The position numbers and the translations under genes are program-made. A stretch of DNA of 46,568 nt from Gemmatimonadota bacterium (lineage in GTDB: Bacteria > Gemmatimonadota > Gemmatimonadetes > Gemmatimonadales > Gemmatimonadaceae), in the NCBI GenBank assembly GCA_016874035.1, contig VGVM01000015.1, forward strand, positions 1 through 46,568, read 5' to 3'. Shown one piece after another: positions 16,901 to 23,043 of the stretch. Each line of letters begins with the position of its first letter. Position 1 is the first letter of the stretch. The notes under the pieces were generated by a model. That model did no database searches and was not told the origin of the DNA. It saw only the letters and a program-made list of their open reading frames with translations.

Positions 16901-17322
16901 GGCCCGGTGAGCAGGTGCAGGCCTTCGGCGCGTTCGGCGAGCTGTGCCCACGTGATGTTCGGCTGGCCGCGGCGCTCGCCGGCAGCGGTTTTCTCCCAGG
17001 TCTTCCAGGTACCGACGCGCGAGGCGGTGACCAGCGCGGCGAGGTTGCGGTAGCCCGTGGCGTTCCGGGCGAGCAGCGCGATAGGGCGGCCGTCCATGTT
17101 GAGCTCGGCGCCGGCGATTGCGCGGATGCCGCGGATCTTCGCCATCGCCGCCGCGCGAACTACACCGCCCAGGTCCGCCATGTCCGTGATGCCGATGGAC
17201 TCGTAGCCAAGGTCCGCCGCGCGCTCGATCAGGGCCTCGGGGGTGACCGCCCCATCATTAAAGGAGAAGGCCGTGTGGGCGCGAAGTTCGGCGGGGCGGA
17301 AGTCGGGTGTGCTGGCGGGCAT
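13993..17322 (-). CDS. dnaE2: error-prone DNA polymerase III alpha subunit DnaE2
   Basis: The ATG at 17322 gives 1109 residues starting MPASTPDFRPAELRAHTAFSF; an in-frame ATG further upstream lies inside the promoter box and is rejected. The PHP domain at the N terminus is degenerate: the metal-site histidines are replaced in ELRAHTAF and ITDMADLGG, as is usual in DnaE2. The polymerase aspartates are in APDIDVDFEHDR (about residues 429-440) and KFDFLGLGG (about 582). A helix-hairpin-helix region and the OB fold (ANVSVAGLVVIRQRPYTANG) follow. With ImuA and ImuB it forms the mutasome for translesion synthesis in damaged cells. It is read from its own promoter box rather than directly after imuB. 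Confidence 0.93.
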   Translation of the reverse strand: MPASTPDFRPAELRAHTAFSFNDGAVTPEALIERAADLGYESIGITDMADLGGVVRAAAMAKIRGIRAIAGAELNMDGRPIALLARNATGYRNLAALVTASRVGTWKTWEKTAAGERRGQPNITWAQLAERAEGLHLLTGPASGMLASLIRDDWFDRACAPEPSRSATPAATLSPSRRAERFADRQLAEWRDVFGDRLAVEVQLHHVDGHEAALAAELIRLAGRARVPWVAAQDPRYVDDTSRLVHDCLTALRHEMTIDDAHRAGVLHPNGEWRLLAPELLRRRWSGCESGLHEATRIASECQFDLAWMRPPLPDFPGATDGDTNSFLRARVYDGARERWGATLTEPQRRQLEHELATIKQLGFAGFFLVMWDAVRFARERRILCQGRGSAANSAVVYCLGITAVDPIKHGLLFERFLSEVRVDGKAEAPDIDVDFEHDRREEVLDYMYTKYARPHAAIACIVQTYRAPNAVQDSMRAFGYPMDVATSISKRLHRYDPLDAAVQMQERYATQAGLDIAKPRVQALLRTIRGFDRLPRLRATHVGGFVLSGAPLGDWLPIEQTNMGRTIVQFDKDDLDAIGVPKFDFLGLGGLAMLRRAFDAIEVRTGKRPQMYGLPTDDAPTYDLISRGETIGTFQIESRAQIASIVHTKPDRLYDIVVQVALIRPGPIQAKFVRPYTRRRRGQEQPVYAHPALEPIARRTQGIPIFQEQAMAVAMALGGYTGAEADELRRTMGNIRKEPRLIAALERLRVRMIDHDITPRVRPEVAQQVCEDLRSFANYGFPESHAWSFALIAYATAWLKVHYPTEFYLGLLNAWPMGFYSPATLIHDAKRHGVEVRPPCLARGDWECTVEPASPLTPERARVQRRFVREGTRANDPHPALRIGWRFVRGVSARALESLRGARAAAPFTSIADVTSRARLTRAEVNLLAQAGAFHAWEPDRRKAAWEALRAVNDTLPLAPARVVPHDVAPLTRDELVQLDYYATGITVNGHPMQAYRERLARDGVKDSREITRMPNRANVSVAGLVVIRQRPYTANGVLFLLLEDEYGFINVVVRKDDVAPNEEVVKRAQYVLVHGHIGREGNALSVVGHEFEALEAEALTQQSRDFR

Positions 17323-17351
17323 CGGCGGCAGGAGCAGGGGAGGAAAACATA

Positions 17352-17367
17352 CCGAAGAAAACCCGAA
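17352..17367 (-). promoter_or_regulatory. candidate SOS operator of dnaE2 (direct repeat TTCGG-N6-TTCGG)
   Basis: On the coding strand the sequence is TTCGGGTTTTCTTCGG followed by TATGTT. The same element, with matching flanks, stands before imuA (22133-22148). It lies 30 bases upstream of the dnaE2 start, just ahead of a -10-like TATGTT. The two pentamers repeat with an 11-bp period, one helical turn. Confidence 0.6.
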
Positions 17368-17380
17368 GCACAAGGGGAAA

Positions 17381-17406
17381 CGAAAGGGCCCGCGAGGGCC
17401 CTTTCG
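17381..17406 (-). terminator. terminator hairpin between the inserted gene block and dnaE2
   Basis: A perfect 11-bp stem CGAAAGGGCCC / GGGCCCTTTCG with a four-base GCGA loop is followed on the minus strand by TTTCCCCTT. It would stop transcription arriving from the gene at 17482-18102 just before the dnaE2 promoter box. Confidence 0.7.
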
Positions 17407-17481
17407 CAGCCGGGCTCAACTCGCGCGCACGTACACGCAGCCGAGTTGCTGCGACCTGATGGCCGCGAACACACCGGACGG

Positions 17482-18102
17482 TTATAGGATGACGCCGGGA
17501 ATCAGCGCCTTCTTCGCGGCCGCCTTCGCCGCCATTTCGGTGGACTTGTCCCGCGCCTGGGACTTCGGGACGACGTCGAGGTTCAACGCCAGCTCGCACG
17601 CGAGCGCGATCCCGCCGGCGGCGATGAACTGCGGAATCGAGAGGCCGTCGAACTGCGGCGGCAGGCCTGCCTTCGCGTCAAGCAGCGCGGGGTTCTTCGT
17701 CGTCGGCTTGCCGTCGGCCGGACTCGTGACGTTGTGCTCCTTGCCGATGCCGAAACCGTCCCAGTACTGCTGGTTCATCGCCATGTGAACCGCGTGGTGC
17801 CTCAACACGAGCACCATGGCGATGTCCTTGGCCGGGACCTTCGCCATGTCGGCGAGCTGTCGTTTCACGATCCCGGTGCGCCAGGCGCCGTAGCCGCTTT
17901 CGATCTCCGGCACGTCCATGATCACCTTCTGCTTGCCGGCGGACACGCGTGACGTCCACGTCATGTCGTAGTCCTCGGCCGCGGCGCCGACGGCAGCCGC
18001 CATGGCTTCGGGGGGAAGATCGGCAATCGAGAGCGGCGCGGCGCTGAACAGCAGCGCTCCCGTGCCCAGGCCTTCGACGAACTCGCGGCGTGTGGCGGTC
18101 AT
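17482..18102 (-). CDS. Tat-exported protein, possibly DsrE-like
   Basis: This 206-residue protein starts with a twin-arginine signal: TRREFVEGLGTGALLFSAAPL. The mature part contains MTWTSRVSAGKQKVIMDVPEI, a block VKRQLADMAKVPAKDIAMVLVLRHHAVHMAMNQQYWDGFGIGKEH, and a hydrophobic C-terminal segment FIAAGGIALACELALNLDVVPKSQARD. The VLRHxAxxxAMN pattern resembles Tat-exported proteins of the DsrE-like superfamily, but the match is from memory and uncertain. The hairpin at 17381-17406 ends its transcript. It is the last of four genes placed between imuB and dnaE2. Confidence 0.65.
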   Translation of the reverse strand: MTATRREFVEGLGTGALLFSAAPLSIADLPPEAMAAAVGAAAEDYDMTWTSRVSAGKQKVIMDVPEIESGYGAWRTGIVKRQLADMAKVPAKDIAMVLVLRHHAVHMAMNQQYWDGFGIGKEHNVTSPADGKPTTKNPALLDAKAGLPPQFDGLSIPQFIAAGGIALACELALNLDVVPKSQARDKSTEMAAKAAAKKALIPGVIL

Positions 18103-18185
18103 GCAGTCCTCCGGGGGGAAGGGTCGGGGTTACCGAATACCTAGTCCCATCATGGGGTGCCGGTTCCCGAACGCCAGCGGCTCGG

Positions 18186-18938
18186 TCAGGGCGCCCGAGT
18201 CGCGACGAACCCCCGGATGGCCGTGATCGCGTCGCGCTTCACCCAGATGCCGACGCGTCCGGTGAGGGCGGTGTCGAGCGTGTGCCGGACGGCGATCGTC
18301 GTGTCGCCCGCAATGTGCCCGCTCACCTCGCGCCCGTTGATCGTCACGACGAGCTCATGCCACGCCGTGCGGTCGAGCTGCTTGTGCACGTCGCCATGCT
18401 TGATCACTTCGCGCGCGCCGTTCACGAACTTCCACAGCGCGACGTTGCCGTCCTTGGTGTTGTAGCGGAGGTAGTGGTACTCGCCGTTCGGCTGCATGCC
18501 GAAGATGATCCCGGCATTCTGGTCCGACGCGCCGCCGAGCAGCTTGAACTCGGTGCGGATCGTGCCGCTGGAGAACGTGTCAACTGCAGGTGCGACCGCG
18601 ACCGGAAACGCGTTCTCCGTGGTCCAGGTCCGGAGCAGCGTCGAATCGGCCACGCCGAAGAGCGGCGTGATGATCGGCTCGAGGTCGGCGGGCGCCGTCG
18701 TGCCGGACCACGCTTCACCGTTCACGACGAGCGCGGGGCCGTCCACGGTGGTGTCGAGCCAGCGGCCTGTGAGTCCGACGAGCGTGGGAACAGGATACGG
18801 CGGGGGCGATTCGCTGGTCGGGGTCGCGGCGTTCTCGCCGCACGCGACAGTGGCCGACAGCGCCGCGGCAAGCGCAGTCACGGTGAGCGCCGCGGCTCGG
18901 CGGGACATCGTGGCACGGCGACGCAATCTGGTGGTCAC
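18186..18938 (-). CDS. exported concanavalin-like (DUF1080/LamG-type) protein
   Basis: This protein has 250 residues from 18938, or 240 from an internal Met (MSRRAAALTVTALAAALSATVACGE). The latter gives a compact signal with a cysteine that could be lipidated, though the box T-V-A-C is not ideal. The mature domain reads TIRTEFKLLGGASDQNAGIIFGMQPNGEYHYLRYNTKDGNVALWKF and later WHELVVTINGREVSGHIAGDT, TGRVGIWVKRDAIT. These are the strands of the 3-keto-disaccharide hydrolase/DUF1080 jelly-roll fold, which often binds carbohydrate. No catalytic residue can be assigned. It ends 83 bases before the Tat-exported gene and starts 7 bases after the small membrane gene's stop. Confidence 0.65.
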   Translation of the reverse strand: MTTRLRRRATMSRRAAALTVTALAAALSATVACGENAATPTSESPPPYPVPTLVGLTGRWLDTTVDGPALVVNGEAWSGTTAPADLEPIITPLFGVADSTLLRTWTTENAFPVAVAPAVDTFSSGTIRTEFKLLGGASDQNAGIIFGMQPNGEYHYLRYNTKDGNVALWKFVNGAREVIKHGDVHKQLDRTAWHELVVTINGREVSGHIAGDTTIAVRHTLDTALTGRVGIWVKRDAITAIRGFVATRAP

Positions 18939-18945
18939 GGCGGAG

Positions 18946-19236
18946 TTACCTCGTGGTTCGGGAGAACGCGGCGGCGATCAACGCCCCAGCGGCAGGCAGT
19001 ACGGCTAGCGACCAGAGTCCGAGGAACCCGCGCAGTCGGTCGGTGTCGCTCCACTCGACCGGCGACATCACGCCGACAATCGTCGCCGCCACGCCGGCAA
19101 CGCAGTGCCCGACGATCGCGCCCCAGAACGCGCGCTGCGAGCGCTCGCTCGCACGGCGGATGCGGTGGCCCCAGGCCAGGAGGATGATCGGCACGATGAG
19201 CAGTCCGATGAGGAAGACCGCGATGCCTGGTGTCAT
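18946..19236 (-). CDS. small integral membrane protein
   Basis: This 96-residue protein has three predicted membrane helices: GIAVFLIGLLIVPIILLAWG, FWGAIVGHCVAGVAATIVGVM and LWSLAVLPAAGALIAAAF. The loops are short and charged (RIRRASERSQR, EWSDTDRLRG). It overlaps the end of the PepSY-type gene (ATGA-like junction, 19233-19236) and so is probably translated with it. No family is recognised. Confidence 0.7.
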   Translation of the reverse strand: MTPGIAVFLIGLLIVPIILLAWGHRIRRASERSQRAFWGAIVGHCVAGVAATIVGVMSPVEWSDTDRLRGFLGLWSLAVLPAAGALIAAAFSRTTR

Positions 19237-19814
19237 GCGGCCTCCTCGTCCCGGGCCTTGCCGGCCCCAGGACCACGAATGAGTCGCGGCGCCAGCCAGA
19301 GCCAGTAGCCGGTGACCAGCGTGACGATGAGTGCGACGGCGCCGAAGTCGGAGAGCAGCACGAACGGCTGGCCGCCGAAGATCTCGCCCGAGTGGAGCTT
19401 CTCGAGGAACACGTCGCCACGTGGCCCGACATGCAGGATGGCCGCCGTGTTGATGTCCACGGTGACCTCGGTGGAGGCGGCGTCACGCAGGCGGACCTTC
19501 ACGAGCCCGTCGCGTGGGCGCACATCCATGCGGTCAATCAACGCGGGGTGCGCGGTGTCGCCGGGCGTCCAGCCGTCGCGAGTGCCCTCAGGGGCGGCCG
19601 CGAGCGCGGCCGCCGCAATCCGCTCGAGGGAAACCGTCGTGTTGAACGACCCGGTCGGCGCGTGATCCACTTCGGGCATCAAGCCGAGGCCACGCTTGTG
19701 GTTCAGCAGGATTCCGGTCACGGAAACCGCGAGGAGCACGACCGTGGAGGCGACCCCCAGCCAGAGGTGCGCGTAGAACGCGACGCGGCTGAGTTTTCGA
19801 CGGGGCTGCGACAT
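19233..19814 (-). CDS. PepSY-associated transmembrane protein
   Basis: The ATG at 19814 gives 193 residues (MSQPRRKLSRVAFYAHLWLGV). The first helix (AHLWLGVASTVVLLAVSVTGILLNHKRG) is the PepSY-TM start: a His in the helix, then a G-x-L-L-N-H motif. The periplasmic part contains VDINTAAILHVGPRGDVFLEKLHSGEIFGG, a typical LHxG motif, followed by a second helix (VLLSDFGAVALIVTLVTGYWLWLAP). Such proteins are often found with iron or siderophore reduction and thiol chemistry. It heads a four-gene block placed 64 bases after the imuB stop, with no clear promoter of its own. Confidence 0.8.
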   Translation of the reverse strand: MSQPRRKLSRVAFYAHLWLGVASTVVLLAVSVTGILLNHKRGLGLMPEVDHAPTGSFNTTVSLERIAAAALAAAPEGTRDGWTPGDTAHPALIDRMDVRPRDGLVKVRLRDAASTEVTVDINTAAILHVGPRGDVFLEKLHSGEIFGGQPFVLLSDFGAVALIVTLVTGYWLWLAPRLIRGPGAGKARDEEAA

Positions 19815-19878
19815 GGATGAGACTACAAGTCCGCGCAATCCTTGGCCAGTCTCGCGCGTGCCCCGCGATTACTGCCGC

Positions 19879-21366
19879 CTAATCCCACCATCCGTGCAGG
19901 TACCACTGCCGGTTCGCTACGGCAGCTGCTGTTTTCGCGCGTGGCGCCGCATCGCGATACAGCCACACCAGGCGCCCATCCCGCGTGATGCAACGGAAGT
20001 ATTCGCGCGCATAGGCCGTATCGCCTTCCCAGTGGCGGCCCGAAATCCGCTCCGGTCCCGCCGCCTGCACGATCTCATGCCAGCCGTCCTCATCACGGTA
20101 GCGCACAGGCGCGGCGTGATCGCGGCGGGGCACGGTCTCGACGGAGATCGCGCACGGCGTCGGCGAGAGCTGGAGCGAGAGGTGCGGGGTGAAGCGCGGT
20201 GCGGGGGGCGTGGACGGCGCGGGTGTCACGGTTGCTGTCTCGCGCACGACGGCCGGCAGCGTCGTGAACCGGACGGTGTGGCGTGGCGTATCGGTCATCA
20301 GCGCTCCTGCATACCGCGGCGCCACCACCTTCGCCGGTTCCTGTGCGACCCAGGTGGTGCGTTCGTCGAGCAGCGGATGTGCGGAGTTCTGCGGAGCTAC
20401 CACCACGGGGCCCTGATCTTCCACCAGTCGCGCGACGGCATCCTCGGTGGCCTGCACACTGGCGAGGCCGCGGTCGAACAGGTCAGCCTGCGGCGCTTCG
20501 CGCGCGGCGACCCGCGAGGCGTGCAGCGTGATCCCCGTGACGGCGGCGTGGAGCTTCATCGCGTCCACGCGCGTGCGGATCAACCGGAACCAGGTGCGGC
20601 GGTTCACCGTGGGGCGCGAGGCACGCACGACCTCGACATGGCTTTGCCGGTTCGTGAGCGCGAACTCGACCGTGACCTCGCGCGCGCCTTCACCGCGCGC
20701 GGCGAGCGTGGCGGTCACGCGCTCGAGCAGCGTGTTGATGACGAACAACAGTCGCGCGGGATCCTTGAGCGCATACTCCACCCAATCCAGCGATGCGTGC
20801 GGCAGCTCGGCGGGCGGTGGCGCAAACAGGAGGCGTGGATCATCCGCGCGCGCCAGCCGCCAGAGTGGCAACGCGGGGGCGCCGAGTCGTACCTCGACGG
20901 ATTCCTGCGTGAGCGCGGCGAGTTCGCCGCAGGTGGAAACGCCGATCCCGAACAGCAGCGGTCGGAGGCGTGGATCGGGGCCAAGCGCTTCGAGCGGGAA
21001 GAGCGCCACATACGCGCGATCGTTGCCGGTGGGCACGAGGGTGACCGCGCGATCGCCGAACCGCGCGGCGAGTTCCGCCGCGACGGGCACGCGCGCGAGT
21101 CCGGCGCGCACACCCGGGACACCTCGATGCGCGAGCAGCGCAATCAGGTCGGCGGCGAGTTCGGCTTGGCCATGGAGCGAAAACCCGCGCACATCGGCCC
21201 AGATCACCGGATGGGCAGGCGCTCCACCTGGTGCTCCGCCTGACGCCCCGCCGCTCGGCCCGCTTATCGCGATGCGCGGCGCCCGTGCGAGGAGCGCGGC
21301 CGCGAGCTCGGGGCGGGGAGGAGCGCCGGGGCGCCAGTCAGGGTGGGAGAGGCAGAGGATGGTCAT
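19879..21366 (-). CDS. imuB: ImuB, catalytically inactive Y-family polymerase homologue
   Basis: This 495-residue protein (ATG 21366, preceded by GGGAG) shows the Y-family layout without its catalytic acidic residues: the N terminus reads MTILCLSHPDWRPG where active enzymes have DxD-type residues, and WADVRGFSLHG replaces the second motif. A clamp-binding-like QADLF lies at residues 293-297. The C terminus (REYFRCITRDGRLVWLYRD, then WYLHGWWD) is the conserved ImuB tail. ImuB is a hub that links the beta clamp, ImuA and DnaE2. A low-complexity GGASGGAPGGAP segment near residue 40 is unusual. The imuA stop is 17 bases upstream. Confidence 0.9.
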   Translation of the reverse strand: MTILCLSHPDWRPGAPPRPELAAALLARAPRIAISGPSGGASGGAPGGAPAHPVIWADVRGFSLHGQAELAADLIALLAHRGVPGVRAGLARVPVAAELAARFGDRAVTLVPTGNDRAYVALFPLEALGPDPRLRPLLFGIGVSTCGELAALTQESVEVRLGAPALPLWRLARADDPRLLFAPPPAELPHASLDWVEYALKDPARLLFVINTLLERVTATLAARGEGAREVTVEFALTNRQSHVEVVRASRPTVNRRTWFRLIRTRVDAMKLHAAVTGITLHASRVAAREAPQADLFDRGLASVQATEDAVARLVEDQGPVVVAPQNSAHPLLDERTTWVAQEPAKVVAPRYAGALMTDTPRHTVRFTTLPAVVRETATVTPAPSTPPAPRFTPHLSLQLSPTPCAISVETVPRRDHAAPVRYRDEDGWHEIVQAAGPERISGRHWEGDTAYAREYFRCITRDGRLVWLYRDAAPRAKTAAAVANRQWYLHGWWD

Positions 21367-21383
21367 GCGGCATTGCTCCCATG

Positions 21384-22118
21384 TCAGACCGGATTCACCC
21401 GCCGCCGCGAGCGCTGGTTCCCCGACTTCGACGCACCCGGCTTGCCCCGCCGATCCACAAGGCCGGGGTCGAGCGCGAGGCGAAGCTCATGCGACGCCAC
21501 GGGCAGCGCGAAGCGCACCCGCCGGTTCCAGCCGAGCGAGCGGATGTCGGCGTGAAGCTGCACGTCGCGCGCGGCGGCCATCCCGCCGAAAGGATCCTCG
21601 CGCCACTGCCACGCCTCCGCGTCAATCCGCACCTCGAGTCGCAGCGCGGCCATGTTCGCTTGTGCGGTGAGCGCGACGAACGCGCCGCCACCCTCGTGCG
21701 CGGCGCGCACGAGGCGCACGGTGTCGGCATCGGCGAGCGCGACGCCGGCGAGCACCACGAGGCGAAACCCTCCGCAGCGGAGGAGCAGGTCCGCGGCCGC
21801 TACGGCCTGACGGTCACCGCGCGGCCGCACGAGCAGCGGGCCTTCGGTCCAGAACGCGCCGGCCGTGGTCAGCGCGCCATCAATCCACGCCGCGCGATCG
21901 CCGGCATCTATCGTTGCGGCGCAGGCCGCGCGCAGGATCGCGGTCGCACCGCCCAGGGGTTCGCAGGCCGTGAGCTTGCCGAGCGGGAACCCACCGTTCG
22001 GAAGCGCCCGGTCGAGCACGGGAATCCCCGTGGCAACGGGGAGCACCGTGCGCTGCGCCGCCGGGATAGCAGACGGGAACTTTTCGGCGATGAGGGCACG
22101 AAGCGCAGCGATGGACAC
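21384..22118 (-). CDS. imuA: ImuA, RecA-like mutasome protein with a degenerate Walker A
   Basis: This 244-residue protein starts with GTG at 22118 (SIAALRALIAEKFPS). GIPVLDRALPNGGFPLGKLTACE is the ImuA/SulA-like start of the RecA core. The following loop reads EPLGGATAIL, with no Lys-Thr/Ser pair where the Walker A P-loop would be, so ATP binding is doubtful. The C-terminal 20 residues (KPGASKSGNQRSRRRVNPV) are strongly basic and may bind DNA. It is the first gene of the imuA-imuB unit, directly under the direct-repeat box at 22133-22148. A TATGAT hexamer is six bases before the GTG and no Shine-Dalgarno sequence is seen. Confidence 0.88.
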   Translation of the reverse strand: MSIAALRALIAEKFPSAIPAAQRTVLPVATGIPVLDRALPNGGFPLGKLTACEPLGGATAILRAACAATIDAGDRAAWIDGALTTAGAFWTEGPLLVRPRGDRQAVAAADLLLRCGGFRLVVLAGVALADADTVRLVRAAHEGGGAFVALTAQANMAALRLEVRIDAEAWQWREDPFGGMAAARDVQLHADIRSLGWNRRVRFALPVASHELRLALDPGLVDRRGKPGASKSGNQRSRRRVNPV

Positions 22119-22132
22119 AGGGAAATCATATA

Positions 22133-22148
22133 CCGAACAAAAGCCGAA
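22133..22148 (-). promoter_or_regulatory. candidate SOS operator of imuA-imuB (direct repeat TTCGG-N6-TTCGG)
   Basis: On the coding strand the sequence is TTCGGCTTTTGTTCGG followed by TATATGAT, which supplies the -10 hexamer. The dnaE2 box (17352-17367) differs only at the two bases bordering the central TTTT, and both share an upstream CCCCTT and a downstream TAT. A repressor here would cover the spacer between -35 and -10. Confidence 0.6.
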
Positions 22149-22189
22149 AGTAAGGGGTAAAAAGAACCCACCTCCTCGACGGCGAATCC

Positions 22190-22897
22190 CTACGGCTTGA
22201 AGTCCCTGAGGTTGATCTGGAGGCCCGTCGAAAGCGTTCCACCTGAGAAGGAAAGCTCACGCGGAATCTTGGTGGGCATCGCCGAAGCACCCCATTGGAG
22301 ACTATGGAACTCGCGGAAGTGATACGCGTACTCGACGCGCACGAGCGCGCGGTCGCTCCCAACCGCCAAGCCCACCTTTGCGCCCATCTGGAGCGCCTTA
22401 GGTGCGCCACTGTACACGGAGACCTGCGAAGTCTGGATCCCCGAAATTGCCTGCAAGTTCTGGATGTCGATGATGCCCGATTGGATGCCGATGAACGGTG
22501 TGGCGAACGGGATGTACCCGGAGAACGAGAGGTAAGACCCGACTGAGGGCAACTCTCGTGCAACACCGCGAAGTTCGAAATCGCGGTCGTTCGACTTGAG
22601 GGCCGAGAACTGACTGTAACCGAGCGCCAACTCAAGGATCATCCACTTCGTGGCGGTTGTGTCGACCCCTTTCTCTATCGTGTAGGTCTCGGTGCTGTCC
22701 ACATAGAGCACGGCGCCCGAGGGGTCGCGGCGGATCGTACGCGTTGCACCAGAAACCTTCCGGACCGACGGGACTGATTCGGCGCCGTTCCGCTTGATTT
22801 CTCGCACGCGCCAAAGGATCTCGAATCCTATGGACGTACTGCTCGAGCAGTCGCGATGCGCATACGGGTTGTGCGCCAGCCGGCACGTGGATTGCAA
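22190..22897 (-). CDS. outer-membrane-like protein of unknown function, possibly frameshifted at its N terminus
   Basis: The frame is 235 residues from a TTG at 22897. It alternates polar and hydrophobic residues and ends FSGGTLSTGLQINLRDFKP, and the glycine-rich turns (GYSQFSALKSNDRDFELRGVARELPSVGSYLSFSGYIPFA) suggest an eight-to-ten-strand beta barrel. It lacks a signal peptide in frame. A convincing signal (MRLRRPALALLLVALVATSA) starts at ATG 22956 in another frame and runs into a stop. A one- or two-base indel in about 22895-22940 would join them. Base composition is clearly less GC-rich than its neighbours, which hints at acquisition. No family is recognised. Confidence 0.6.
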   Translation of the reverse strand: MQSTCRLAHNPYAHRDCSSSTSIGFEILWRVREIKRNGAESVPSVRKVSGATRTIRRDPSGAVLYVDSTETYTIEKGVDTTATKWMILELALGYSQFSALKSNDRDFELRGVARELPSVGSYLSFSGYIPFATPFIGIQSGIIDIQNLQAISGIQTSQVSVYSGAPKALQMGAKVGLAVGSDRALVRVEYAYHFREFHSLQWGASAMPTKIPRELSFSGGTLSTGLQINLRDFKP

Positions 22898-23043
22898 GCG
22901 GAGGTGGCCACGAGCGCCACCAGCAGCAGGGCAAGTGCAGGTCGGCGGAGTCTCATGCCCCGATGTTACTCAGGCGCGGGGAAATGGGTAGTGTGGTTGG
23001 TTTTCGATAACGCATTCGGTGCAGTCAACGCGGATCGTTCGGC

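Noticed and set aside
17323-17373. Earlier in-frame ATG for dnaE2
   Set aside because: It would place the start upstream of the -10 and inside the direct-repeat box.
14914-17487. 857-codon plus-strand frame opposite dnaE2
   Set aside because: Shadow of the antisense gene: Arg/His/Gly/Ala-rich, no domain, and dnaE2 motifs on the other strand are unambiguous.
17340-22160. Classical LexA boxes near imuA and dnaE2
   Set aside because: I looked for GAAC-N4-GTTC and CTGT-N8-ACAG forms in both promoters and found none.
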